64,000 bases of DNA from Vandiemenella viatica (Eukaryota; Arthropoda; Insecta; Orthoptera; Morabidae). A program made the translations under genes and the position numbers. Below the pieces are notes generated by a model that was not told where the DNA came from, did no database searches, and saw nothing but the letters and a program-made list of their open reading frames with translations. Positions within the stretch are counted from its first letter, which is position 1; each line of letters starts with the position of its first letter. The stretch lies in contig CM061914.1 in NCBI GenBank assembly GCA_031002005.1, positions 16,726,148-16,790,147 on the forward strand, written 5' to 3'. This document shows positions 45,289 to 54,768 of this stretch, one piece after another.

Positions 45289-45835
45289 TTAACTGTTGTT
45301 ATCTGGTACAGAATGGTCTTGTTCTGGCTTATCATTTTTGTCTTCATAGTATTTATAATATTTGTTATCTTCTTCATGGTTTTCTTCTTGAATACAATCA
45401 TTATAATAATCTACTGGTCTGCCTTTTTCTGCTTTACATTTTCCTTTTTCATCCTCTTCTATTTTATTCGAAACACTATTACAAAAGTGTTCTTGCTGCT
45501 CTTCTAACATATTAATTTTCTGGCCCAGGATTCTCTCTATTCGGTTATTTCACACTTCCACTGCCTTCTCAATCTCAATCTCCTCCTCTCTTCTATGTTG
45601 ATACAAATCTTTTATTTTTCTTTCTAGATTATTTTCAAGTCTTTTTATATTTTCTTTCATCATGTGTTTTAATTCCATTTGTGTCTTCTTGATCTCATAT
45701 TTCATTTCACCAAATTCTCTTTGTAAACTTTTCTTCATATCATTTGTAGCTTTTTCTCAGTTGTTGATGGAATCCTGCATTTTACTCATGATCATCAACA
45801 AAATTTGGTTCATATTTCTTTGTTCTACCATTTTA
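45289..45835 (-). pseudogene. Coiled-coil gag-like protein remnant
   Basis: One minus-strand frame starts at an ATG near 45,833 (MVEQRNMNQILLMIMSKMQD) and runs to 45,289, with two internal TGA codons. The middle (EMKYEIKKTQMELKHMMKEN then IKRLENNLERKIKDLYQHRR) has heptad-like charged repeats predicting a long coiled coil. The tail is lysine/glutamate/asparagine-rich. N-terminal coiled coils of this kind occur in LTR-retrotransposon Gag proteins and some LINE ORF1s. No zinc knuckle or protease follows, so the family is unknown. Confidence 0.4.
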
Positions 45836-45839
45836 AATG

Positions 45840-46479
45840 GTTACTAAACAAACATCAACTTAACTCCATATTACAAGTTCTTTTTGTACACTTTTACTAT
45901 GAATTTGTGGCTTCTACACAACTTTGCATGGAGACTCTTGCGTCAACAACTCAACTATCCATACTTTTTCTAACCTTTTTATTTTTCATCTGAAGATTGC
46001 AGTTTCTTGTGCTACAGAAATATCTGCTGTCCTTTTCATGGTTTACATATGTAAGATTACTTTTCCACATTTGTACAAAAATCAGATTGTACTTACGTGA
46101 CTTTTGTATCTTACAACTTGATTATTGAATATAACCACTCACTTACTCTTACTAATACTTCCTTTTACCTTTTTATTAATTAATCAATTATTTATCTCTA
46201 TTTATCTATATTTTATGTAATATTTCTTACTGTCTTCATTACAACAAGACTATCTTAAAACAGATTTATTCCACCAGACATACACTTCTGTCACTTTTAC
46301 TGCTAACTCTAATGCAACGAGAGAGTCTTCTCTTCGATATTGCAACTTACAATAACAATCTATGGTCAAACGATATACTATTACCACTAATTTTTCACAA
46401 ACAGCAATGATGAGTATAAAGCATTTCCTTATATCTTCACCATCCTCCTTTCCTGCAATGAGTCCCAATACAGCTCCTT
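45840..46479. other. No recognisable feature
   Basis: AT-rich DNA. A minus-strand frame 46468-46250 has no motif. Confidence 0.35.
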
Positions 46480-46670
46480 TATCATAAGGTCACACATCTG
46501 GCCTGGCAGGAAAGGCTCCATAATGCACAGGGTCCCCAGAAGGCAAGGGGCCCGCCTAGAAGGCAGCTAATCCGGCACTGTACTCACTGGGTCCTGCAAT
46601 AGTTTCCACAAACAAATCTAGCTGCTCTTCTTTGCACACCTTCCAACTCCTGTTCCCGCAACTGTCAAAG
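46480..46670 (-). pseudogene. LINE-C fragment
   Basis: The minus strand reads QELEGVQRRAARFVCGNY (from about 46,655), and DLMIKELYWDSL-like codons at 46,490-46,465 are separated from it by about 80 unrelated bases. This is the same conserved block as at 20.2 and 25.6 kb. Confidence 0.6.
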
Positions 46671-46849
46671 TAAATGATGCTATGGTATACAATTAAAAAA
46701 CAAAAACAAAAAAACAACCTATTGTTGAAGTCAGTATAAATGATTTACTTTAATGGTTAGCTCCTATGTCTGGAATGACAAGTGTGTCTTGAGCTTAGGT
46801 CTTAGTTGATCATGTGTTTCAATACAATTTCACTGAGTAGAGAATCTGG

Positions 46850-47050
46850 ATATATGTGCAGACGGTGGTGGTGGCAGTATGTGCCCAGGAGTCTTCTGGT
46901 CCGGGCATGGTATCTGGAGGGTCGCAGGCAGGTCAGTCTGGTGTCAAGGCGGGAGAGACGGGCGCATCCACCATGCTGAGCATGGGACAGGCGGGCGCTC
47001 AAGGAGCAGGCAAGGGCATGGAGGATGTGAAGGGCAGACGCTGACACAGG
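46850..47050. other. GC-rich unassigned block
   Basis: About 200 bases rich in G on the plus strand, open in two plus frames and one minus frame (the last arginine-rich, RLSRLDTRLTCLRPSRYHAR). No domain. It stands out from the AT-rich surroundings and may be a fragment of another mobile element. Confidence 0.3.
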
Positions 47051-47355
47051 TGCAGAGTAATTACATCAATTAAATGCTAAATAACAGTACCAAGTATTAA
47101 AAGTAACAACTGGAAAATGTTAATAACAGTAAAACCATTTCACAAAAAATAAACTGACTGGGGTAAAACTGGGAAAGAGGAGATAAATTCTGAAAATGTA
47201 AAGCCAGTGGTAAGGGTGTTAATGGTAAACTGTAGAAGTATAATGAACAGAGTAATCGAATTTGCAAACTTAATAGAGATACACGAACCACAAGTAATAA
47301 TTGGGGTACAGAGTTGGTTAAAAGAAGAAGTACTAGACAGTGAGGTTCTTCCTGA

Positions 47356-47610
47356 CGCTGGAAGATTTCGTGGGTGTGCAGCCGGGTCAATTGATTGCAG
47401 ATGTACGAATTTTCGATGGCGTAACATGCCATCATCTTCAGGTAGCATCCACTGGTCGGCATGAAGAGCGAAGTCTGGGATGTGACTGCTGGTCTGCTCC
47501 GGGGGCGTCGATATTTATACCCTCGGACCCCGTCCCCCCCCCACTCCCGCCACTGCACTCTGATAGCAGTGGTGGGGGTAGTGCGTTGCAACGCGTCGAG
47601 CAGTGATGGT
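47356..47610 (-). mobile_element. 255-bp insert with hammerhead ribozyme (PLE-derived or retrozyme-like)
   Basis: The insert breaks the LINE-C endonuclease frame and is flanked by TTCCTGA at 47349-47355 and 47611-47617; removing it plus one repeat restores ...EVLPDGYRV. Its minus strand contains a hammerhead core (47397-47450). The rest holds GATATTTATACCC (TATA-like), a C-rich run (47,530) and an ACTGCAC...CAGTGG hairpin. There is no open protein. PLEs and small animal retrozymes carry such ribozymes in their terminal repeats; a solitary insert of this length fits either a PLE terminal repeat or a retrozyme monomer. Confidence 0.7.
47397..47450 (-). ncRNA. Hammerhead ribozyme core
   Basis: Read 5' to 3' on the minus strand: GGATGCTAC (stem I strand), CTGAAGA (matches CUGANGA), T, GATGGC-ATGTTAC-GCCATC (six-pair stem II with loop), GAAA, ATTC, then GTACATCTGC (stem I return strand: GTA pairs with TAC, ATC with GAT). 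All conserved core bases are present. Stem III is nearly absent, as reported for PLE and retrozyme hammerheads, which cleave best as dimers. Cleavage is predicted after the C of ATTC. Confidence 0.75.
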
Positions 47611-48626
47611 TTCCTGATGGTTACAGAGTGTACCATAGAGATACAGGAGCAATTGGTGGAGGAGGTTTCATACTAGTTAGCAAAAACTACCACAGTTCAC
47701 TGGCATTCATAGATCAATACCATGAGTTACTTGGGTTAGATTTCTGGGGTAATAAAAAAGAAAAAATCAGAGTGTTGGCAGTTTACTCCAGTGGAAGAAT
47801 GACAGAAGAAGATGAGGCTGTTGGGGAGAAATTAAATTCATACTCAGATTTCAGAAGTGAGAATAGAATGATCATCATTGGTTGGGATTAAAATTTACCA
47901 GGTGTAAACTGGGAAGGAAATAAGATAAATAACACAGGGGAGCAAAGATTTGCAAATATCTTAATAAGGGAAGGAGGATTTACACAAGTGGTTGAGCAAA
48001 ACACTAGGGGACACAATATTTTGGATATATTTCTGTTTAAGCCCAATGAAAACCTTGTGGGGTGTCAAGTAACTGAAAGCATAAGTGATCATGAAGCAGT
48101 TCTGATGGATATTAGAGGATTCAGTAAACCAGCAGCCAAAATTGAAGGGGGAAATAGGTACAATTATAAAAAGGCACAGGTTTCAAATTTGAAGAGAAAT
48201 TTCAGAGAACAATGGAAGGAAGGCACAAGTACAGTAGAGTCAAGGTGGGAAGAGTTCAAGGAGATAATAAGAAAGGGAGAAGAAAAATTTATTCCAAGGC
48301 AGAAAATAAAGAGAAGTAGAGAACCTATGTACTATAATAGGGAAGTGAGGAGGTTAAAGAGGTTGGTATGAAGAGAACATAACAGAGTTAAGAGACAGCT
48401 GGGTATTAGGGAATATTTAAAACAACTAAACAAGGACTTAATAACAGCAAATAAAGTGGCTAAAGATGGCATTATGAAGAGTATTGTTAGTGCAGGATGA
48501 CCATTGACTGATGCATCTAGAAATTTCTATGGTTATATCAGGAAACTGAGGGGAAGGGAGGGTGTAGAGATACTTATAGATAAGGATGGAGAAGAAGTTA
48601 CTGAAGATTTGAAAAAGGTAGAGATA

Positions 48627-48644
48627 GATAGATAGATAGATATG
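48627..48644 (+). repeat. (GATA)n microsatellite
   Basis: Four to five GATA units at the break-off point of the LINE-C fragment. Confidence 0.85.
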
Positions 48645-49084
48645 TTCACTTTGATCCCATGTGAGAATAATCTTGGAGATGTGAAACAGTACATACACTT
48701 ATTAGTAATGTCAATATTACTGTATAATTGATAATATTATTATATATTGATAACAAGTTAGCTACAACCCATTAGTATAACCAATATCTCCTGTAATCTA
48801 CAAATACTATCCCGAGTTAATTAATACTTATTATGTGGAACAGTGTACATACTTGTTACCAGCATCTAATAACCAGTTATTTTCTTACCAACCAGTTACC
48901 TTGATAAGTTTCACAGTAATTTGCGACTACATACTATATCATGTTAGTTGCTATTTATGTGAATCAGTACACACACCTATTAACAATATCAATTATATTA
49001 CCAACAATTCATAAGCAGGTTAAATGATTCCTAAGACTTCTGCGACTGTCTTTGTTCATATTAATAGACTTTCGGGTTATGTCG
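48645..49084. other. No recognisable feature
   Basis: AT-rich DNA without motif. Confidence 0.4.
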
Positions 49085-49411
49085 TGTTGTTTATTTCATT
49101 ACCAGAGCTTTCGGCTGGTATCCTACAGCCTTTGTCAGAGATACTGTTTATGTTGACATAGCAATGAGCGCCAAGCATCGCTGAGTAAAAGGCCGCTATC
49201 TTCGTTGATGTTGTTGGTATTCTTTAAAATTTCTGCTGCCTCTTTCACCCATTAGGGCCACCACTGCTATTAATACTGGGAATTAAATAAAATTTCAAGA
49301 AACAAGGCTACTGTGGAGGGAAGACCAGTGGTGGCCCCAACGGGTGAAAGAGGCAGCAGAAATTTTAAAGAATACCAACAACATCAACGAAGATAGCGGC
49401 CTTTTACTCCA
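49085..49411. mobile_element. Inverted pair of PLE C-termini
   Basis: The arms 49183-49266 and 49326-49409 are reverse complements, 82 of 84 identical, with a 59-base spacer. The right arm on + and the left arm on - both encode VKEAAEILKNTNNINEDSGL, the tail of the PLE protein (compare RRVKASLEIVRHPSNINEDN at 61.8 kb). Beyond the left arm the minus strand continues as SDAWRSLLCQHKQYL to a stop and then to a hammerhead-like site. The block interrupts the LINE-D endonuclease frame at 49,411. Confidence 0.75.
49100..49140 (-). ncRNA. Degenerate hammerhead-like site
   Basis: The minus strand shows CTGACAA (the invariant CTGANGA with the late G changed to A), then A, a GGCTG...CAGCC hairpin, GAAA and GCTCTGG. 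The layout equals the intact cores at 47.4 and 51.8 kb, so it is a decayed PLE ribozyme. Confidence 0.45.
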
Positions 49412-50122
49412 TTGGAACAATTTATTGTGCTCTACAAAAATGTTATCAATAATGGTACTACTATCTTTTTGTATTATAGTTGGGAAATTTACAGTTTGAT
49501 AGAGATTTAATGATCTAAGTATTCCTAGAAGATAATCTGTCTGGTTACATTCTATAGCAAAATTTATGGTGAAGTCTCCACAGAGGATAATTTCCCTTTT
49601 AGTTAATGATAAATTTAATAGAACCGCTTCAAGTTTATTACAAAATTTACTGAAGTCTCCTGTGGGAGCCCTATACACTGTCAGCACTATAATATATTTG
49701 TTTTCTAATTCTAACTGTATTGCACAGCATTCAAAATCTTCTTCTATACAGTATGTACTTAGATCTAATGATATTGTCTCAGTACTTTCTCTTACATATA
49801 TTGCTGCACCACCCATTCTCATCTCTGACCTGCAATAACATGAAGCTAATCTATATCCAATAAAAGGGAGGAGACATATTTCAGAATTCTTGAGATGATG
49901 TTCTGTCAGACATACCATATTTATGTTAAGATTAAATGATTTTTGGGTTTCTTCTATAGATATTATCAACTCATCAAATTTGCTTGAGATACCCCTAATG
50001 TTCTGATGGAATAAAGCTATTTTAGACTGACATTCTTTATTTTTTACTGTAATATCATTATGTACATTTCTTAAATAACTCTTCCTACTTTTGACGTTTG
50101 GCCTAAAAAAGTCTGAGTCCAA
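49412..50122 (-). pseudogene. LINE-D endonuclease domain
   Basis: The minus-strand frame from 50,122 encodes an APE-type endonuclease: IALFHQNIRGISSKFDELII, VCLTEHHLKNSEICLLPFIG (catalytic E), EMRMGGAAIYVRES, YIIVLTVYRAPTGDFSKFC and EIILCGDFTINFA (the GDFN box, with N replaced by T). It runs 237 open codons to the PLE junction at 49,411, where SSTIIDNIFVEHNKLFQW is followed by foreign sequence. The reverse transcriptase is lost. ORF1 lies directly upstream, the normal LINE order. Confidence 0.75.
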
Positions 50123-50152
50123 CCAGCTTCTCCTGATGCTACTGGCAATCAG

Positions 50153-50898
50153 TTACGTTAGCTTCTGCTTACCCCGAACATTCAGGTGGAGTCCATGGGA
50201 GGTATGGTCACTCCGTGTTATGCAAGAAACATCTATCACACCACTGCGTGTTCGGTCAGCCTGACACAATGCACGCTTTACATGACCACGCATCCAGGGT
50301 TGATCATAACACTTGAAGAGGTCAACAAAACCAACTTTGGTGTGAGTGGTGTTTTTAGCGATGTTGTCAATGTCTGTTTCAATAATTGAGATTTCTGGAC
50401 AGACTATTTCCAGGACCCCCAACTATAATTATATGATCCTCTTTAGTAAGATCTTTCCCCAGGTTTGAAATTTCATCCACAACATTGCCAAGTTCTGCAT
50501 TAGGCTTAAATATACTACACACCTCAACATCAGAGTCCATGCTTGACTGTAACATTGCACTTAATCCTCTACCGTGACTAGTTCCAAGCAATAACACCTT
50601 CTTGCATTTGTTTTTATGAGATTTGCACAATGTGTGCTTTTTTACAGCTTTATTGCAATGAGACAGCCCTGCTGTGGTATCTGATACAACCTCAGTTAGA
50701 TTCTCCAACACCCCAAAAGTATTGGAAACTTCCAACTTTAAATTTGTAGAATGCATGTCCTGTTGTTTCCCTCCAGTTTATCTTACTTCCATTTTGCATT
50801 ATTACTAATCTTTTATTTTTAGTCAGTTCTGTATTATTGGAAAATAAAAGAATTAATTTGGATTCTGTGTTTACTTTAGCAAGCCGTTTTCGTTCCAT
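50153..50898 (-). pseudogene. LINE-D ORF1, SGNH-esterase-like
   Basis: Three overlapping minus-strand frames (50898-50692, 50756-50379, 50422-50153) make a broken ORF1. The central part KKVLLLGTSHGRGLSAML fits the block I nucleophile region of SGNH hydrolases (usually GDSxxRG), DHIIIVGGPGNSL resembles the GGxND box, and SDHTSHGLHLNVRGKQKL fits the C-terminal catalytic D-x-x-H region. Esterase-like ORF1 proteins are known in CR1-group LINEs. The nucleophile position reads TSHG, so the serine is present. Two frameshifts disable it. Confidence 0.6.
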
Positions 50899-51033
50899 TT
50901 ATTTATTTATTATTCTCAAATAGGCTATGTCTAATACAAATATGGTTACAATATGATAAGTTTAGCTATAATTAATCATCACAATTAATACAGCAACAGA
51001 GTTAAAAAAAAGTTACAGTATCTCTCTACCAGT

Positions 51034-51310
51034 CATTTAGTGCAACATTAGATCAGGTAATACAGGATATGGGTCACTTTTGTAGCAGTGTCTCTCAGGA
51101 AATGGAGGAGTTCTGTGTTGGGGTTCTGCCTGTGGACACCATTGGTAGGTGGGGTTTCACTAGGTATGACCTACACCTAAACAGAAGTTGTTAGTTAAAT
51201 CCATACAGAAGACGTCTTCCCATAATGATGGAGTAAGGATTGTGCAGGTTAGTAGCTGCTTGTGAGGGAATGGAGATAGACTATCAAAGGGATACTGACT
51301 GATAATCCAC
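51034..51310 (+). pseudogene. LINE ORF1 C-terminal fragment
   Basis: Plus-strand codons spell FSATLDQVIQDMGHFCSSVS, VDTIGRWGFTRYDLHLNRSC and then a stop. The 'D-x-L-H-L-N' ending is the same catalytic-histidine region as in the LINE-D ORF1 just described, but in a different family and on the opposite strand. About 60 codons are legible. Confidence 0.4.
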
Positions 51311-51349
51311 AATCGGAAAAAATCACAAATTCTGTGCTCTCTTCATCCT

Positions 51350-51660
51350 CTCCAATAAATTACCTTCTACTCCCAAGTTTATCTTCAGGTATGTTGCACT
51401 ACCATGGGTACATGCTTGGTCCCATCATATTTGAAGCTCTTCATGGAGTAAAAATTCCCAATCAAAATCTCACTCAAACCGCTTGAATAGCTCAGATACA
51501 CAGATGAGACATTTATGATCTGGATACTCTGTGAAAATCAAATCATTTAATCAATTGTGATTTTGATAACTTCACCTTAGAAACCACATTTCTTGATATA
51601 AAATTTTACACTTTTCGCATGCATCATTATTGAAAAATTGCAGTTACTTGTCTTTTCTTT
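51350..51660 (+). pseudogene. PLE reverse-transcriptase fragment
   Basis: Broken plus-strand frames contain MGTCLVPSYLKLFM (compare the PLE box G-x-x-M-G-S/T...AP...F-M), RYTDETFMIWIL (the RYVDDTF catalytic box with the first D replaced) and TLETTFLDIKFYT (LDI box). Several stops intervene. It is short and old, on the opposite strand to the larger PLE that follows. Confidence 0.5.
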
Positions 51661-51780
51661 GGGGGGGGGGGTTGGAAGGTGGGGGTTGGAAGGTGGGGGT
51701 TTCACTGCGTTTTTATTTATATGTATTAAACATTAGGATAGGATAAAAACCACCACTTACCATACACAAACACACATAGA

Positions 51781-51820
51781 ATCTAATTTTCGAGCCCCCT
51801 GGCTCTTCATCAGTAGGAAT
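51781..51820 (-). ncRNA. Hammerhead ribozyme core of the PLE
   Basis: The minus strand reads CATTCCTA, CTGATGA (51813-51807), A, GAGCC-AGGGG-GCTC hairpin (five-pair stem II), GAAA (51791-51788), ATTAG. The two invariant boxes are intact. The return strand of stem I is less clear than in the 47.4-kb copy, so activity is doubtful. Its position after the GIY-YIG domain is the one known for PLE ribozymes. Confidence 0.6.
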
Positions 51821-51880
51821 GAAAAGGCTGCACGCTGGTGGCTGGCAGCCAACTGCATAAGCTACAATGCCGGTAGCTCA

Positions 51881-51898
51881 TGGGGGGGGGGGGGGGGG
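51881..51898 (+). repeat. G18 run
   Basis: A pure G tract within the PLE 3' region; a C tract on the coding strand. Similar G/C runs occur at 51,661 and in the PLE at 61,115. Confidence 0.85.
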
Positions 51899-52287
51899 AA
51901 AAACAACATCGCAGGAATTGAGGGTGGGGGTAGAAAAGGATAGGCTGGAAAATGATAATGAATAGTAAGTGAAGCTGTACATAGGGACTCGTCACGTAAG
52001 TGCAGTAGATCTCAGTTAATGGCCCTAAATTCCTATTAAGTAATGGACATCTGCAAACAGCTGAAAATAAAATATTCAGAAATTTGAAATTAAAAATAAG
52101 CAAAATTCAAAGTTACAATCTATAAAGATAGGTACTGGTAACCGGTGGTTCTATGGGAGAAGGTGGAGGTGAGGGGGATGGGTGGGAGGAAAATTGGTGC
52201 TATCTTAAATTTAGACCTGGTGATTGTCTGGTACCCAGTTGGTACTGATAAGTCAGTTCCCACCTTCTAAGTTCCGAAATACTGCTT

Positions 52288-53190
52288 CTATCTGAGAGGA
52301 CTCTGATGGCGTGGACATGTGTTAAAAATAATGTTGGTATCATGTGTGGTGGCATGATAAGATACAGAGTGGTCAGGGTTCTGGGTGTGTACCAATTGTC
52401 TGTGTCCATTCATTCTGATGGCCAGTGAATTTGTTGTGAGTCCAGTGTAGGAGGCTGGGCAATGGTTACAAGTGAGTTGGTATGTAAGGTGGGAGGATAC
52501 ACAAGTTGTAAGTACTGTGATGGGAAAGCTTTCCCCAGTTATGGGGTTGGTAAAGGTGGTGGAAGGCGGGTGCATACTGCATAATTTGCAATGGGATCTG
52601 TTGCAAGTAAATGAACCTTGGGGCTGTCTTGCAGGCTGTGCGGCTCCGTATTTATGGACCAAGAATTGGTTGAGGTTTGGAGCTCTGCTGAAGCAGGTTC
52701 TGGGTGGGTGTGGGAGGATTTTAGAAAGGAGGTTTCTCATCTCAGGGCAGGCTCGAAGGAAGTCGTAACCTTGTCTCAAGTCTCGGTTGACGGATTCCAA
52801 GCCTGGGATGTAACGGGCGATCAAAACACAGCTTCGGTGGGTTTTAAAGGGTTTTGGATTATTGATAGGTTGAGTGGGTTGTGATGTGGCACGTGAAACC
52901 TGTTTGTGAACTAAATCTGGTGAGTAATTGAGGGAAATAAGAGCTTCAGAGATATTGCTGGCATATTGTTGAAGGGCCTGTTGATTGGAACAAATCTGAC
53001 TACCCCAAATACCTAGGCTGCAGGGGAGGGAGCGTTTGATGTGATGAGGGTGGCAGCTATCATAATGAAGGTACTGTTGTAGGTTGGTGGGTTTGATATG
53101 GACAGCTGTGTGGATGTAGCTATTTGTGAGGGAAAGGTCAACATCCAGGAAAGTGGCCTGTGTATGGGAGTAAGTCCATGTGAATTTCAA
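52288..53190 (-). pseudogene. PLE C-terminal part with GIY-YIG endonuclease
   Basis: A fully open 300-residue frame. The start (ATFLDVDLSLTNSYIHTAVH, KPTNLQQYLHYDSCHPHHIK) is the end of the reverse transcriptase. Residues 170-235 contain a CNRSHCKLC cysteine cluster, the CCHH-type element preceding the nuclease. Residues 245-272 (LTYQLTCNHCPASYTGLTTN then IRMNGH) are the GIY-YIG nuclease in its PLE form. This domain is thought to cut target DNA. No stop lies inside, so this is the best-preserved PLE stretch here. Confidence 0.85.
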
Positions 53191-53735
53191 GGAGCTGACG
53201 GTGTTAAGTTTATTGAGAAAACTGAGTAGGTTGTCTTCCCGGTGGGTCCAAATTATGAAAATATCATCAATGAATCTGACACATAAGAGGTGTTTCAGAT
53301 GGGCTTCAGCTATGAATGATTGTTCTAGGCGGCCTAGGTAGGGGTTAGCTTATGAGGGCGCCATTGAGAGCCCATGGCAGTGCCGCTAACTTGGTGATAA
53401 ATTATCCCATCAAATGAGAAAAAGTTGTTATTAAGTATTAGTTCGGCCAGGGTGATCAGGAAAGATCTGGTTGGAATTCTATTGGGTGGATGCTGGTGTA
53501 GGAAGTGTTCCATGGCACTGAGCCCATGGCAGTGGGGAATATTTGTTTACAAGGAGGTCACATCAACCGTCACTAGGAAGGAGTGAGGGGGAAGAGGTGT
53601 GGGTACTGTAGCCAGTCGAGAGAGGAAGTGTCTGATGTCTGGGGAGGGAAGCTGGCCGACAATGGGCTGTAGATGCTGGTCAACCAGGGCAGAGATACGC
53701 TCAGTGGGTGAGCCATATGCAGCAACTATGGACAC
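53190..53735 (-). pseudogene. PLE reverse-transcriptase core
   Basis: Reading on from the previous frame: IVAAYGSPTERISALVDQHL, LVTVDVTSL (first catalytic D), a TAA, TNIPH, then FFSFDGIIYHQVSGTAMGSQ. A one-base loss moves the reading to VRFIDDIFIIWTHREDNLLS, with the catalytic I-D-D near 53,260, followed by LKFTWTYS. The core motifs are all visible but split by two stops and a shift. Confidence 0.8.
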
Positions 53736-54409
53736 CCTGGGTTGCCAGGCTTATGAATTTTAGGAAGCAGGTATAGTGAAGGTGTGCGTGGCTTTTTTGG
53801 AGTGAGGAGTGAGACAGAATGGGGAGTGAGTCCTTGGAGAGGTCCACTAACCTGTATATAATCTTGTATTCTATAACTCACAGCAGGTGTGGGATCATGG
53901 TTGTGGCGGCAGTAAGTGTCGGCGTCCGACAGCTGATGCAGTGCTTCACTGACATAATCACACCGGTTCATGACCACCATCGTGGATCCCTTGTCTGCTG
54001 GTAGAATGATCAAATCTGGATCAGAGGAGAGTTCCCTGATGGCCCGGGTTTCTGAACGAGTCAGGTGGGTGCCACTGGGTAGTGATTTTACGAAACTAGC
54101 AGAAATCAAACTGGTGGAAACTAGATCTTGAAACAATTGGAGAAGGTGGTTTTGTGGGAGAGGTGGTATATCAAGAATGGAGGGTGGTTGGAACCTTTGG
54201 AGACTGGGCTCCAGGTCATTCTGAGTGTCCATATTGTTGTTCTTTGAAGCAAAGTGATACCTCCAGCGGAGTGTGCAGCAGAAAACTAAGGAGTCATGTA
54301 CTAGGTTGGTCTGATCAAATTTGGGAGTGGGCGACAAGATGAGACCCTTGGAGAGTCTTTTGTTATTATTGGTCATACCACTTGCATGACTACACACCTC
54401 ATTTACCAA
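53726..54409 (-). pseudogene. PLE protein, N-terminal part
   Basis: This 227-codon frame includes KRLSKGLILSPTPKFDQ, LRWRYHFASKN, TRSETRAIRELSSDPDLIIL and PADKGSTMVVMNRCDYV, then TPSLYLLPKIHKPG. The ADKG and LPKIHKPG motifs are diagnostic of Penelope-like reverse transcriptases. The frame is lost by one base after NPG, where the following codons read on in the next frame as IVAAYGSPTERISAL. Confidence 0.85.
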
Positions 54410-54430
54410 CTACCTCCACCGCACAGCTCT

Positions 54431-54768
54431 TTATACCGATCAGCCTTACCACTAACCTACTGTCCATTACTATAAATAGGCACAGGAAACTGGTTTATAC
54501 TAGCAACCTAGATTGTCCATGCCAGTTTCCACAATTCTAACTATTTCAAAAACTGTTTTACAGTGAGAGATGTCAAAGTTTTTCCTGATACTACCCCTTC
54601 CGAACTCCACAGATGGGAACTAGCCTTTCAAAATATTCTTGAAACCAAGTCTCTTCCTGGATTTAACCTTCAATAAGATCCCACCAGTAAAATCATCACT
54701 TATTTTGATATCATATTTTATTTACTTCAGAAACAGTGTAATAGGAAGAAATACCTTGACACAGTATA
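54431..54768. other. No recognisable feature
   Basis: Between the PLE and the mariner. A plus-strand frame (ELHRWELAFQNILETKSL, about 54,605) stays open for about 40 codons but matches nothing I know. Confidence 0.35.

Larger units (their letters stand above)
47190..48626 (+). pseudogene. LINE-C endonuclease and start of reverse transcriptase
   Basis: The frame opens with VRVLMVNCRSIMNRVIEFAN, IIGVQSWLKEEV (APE endonuclease start), is interrupted by a 255-base insert (47356-47610), and resumes GYRVYHRDTGAIGGGGFI. It continues with VLAVYSSGRM, IIIGWD then a TAA where GDFN is expected, NILDIFLFKPN and ESISDHEAVLMDI (the S-D-H box). The frame 47988-48371 runs on into the linker (PMYYNREVRRLKRLV), and shifted codons to 48,620 include FYGYIRKLRGREGVEILID. 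It stops at a (GATA)n repeat; the reverse transcriptase core is lost. Motifs fit the CR1/L2 group. Confidence 0.8.
51760..54430 (-). mobile_element. Penelope-like element (PLE)
   Basis: This minus-strand retroelement has an N-terminal PLE region, a reverse transcriptase and a GIY-YIG endonuclease, followed by a ~500-base 3' region ending at a hammerhead core (51781-51820) and the TGGTAAGTGGTGG landmark. It uses neither an LTR integrase nor an APE endonuclease. The lesions are few: a one-base loss near 53,730, a TAA near 53,544, a one-base loss near 53,360 and a TAA shortly after. The upstream limit is uncertain, because sequence at 54.45-54.77 kb looks unrelated. Confidence 0.85.

Noticed and set aside
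52472..54342. Plus-strand reading frames across the PLE (such as 52472-52768 and 54154-54342)
   Set aside because: They are antisense shadows of the PLE protein and carry no motif.
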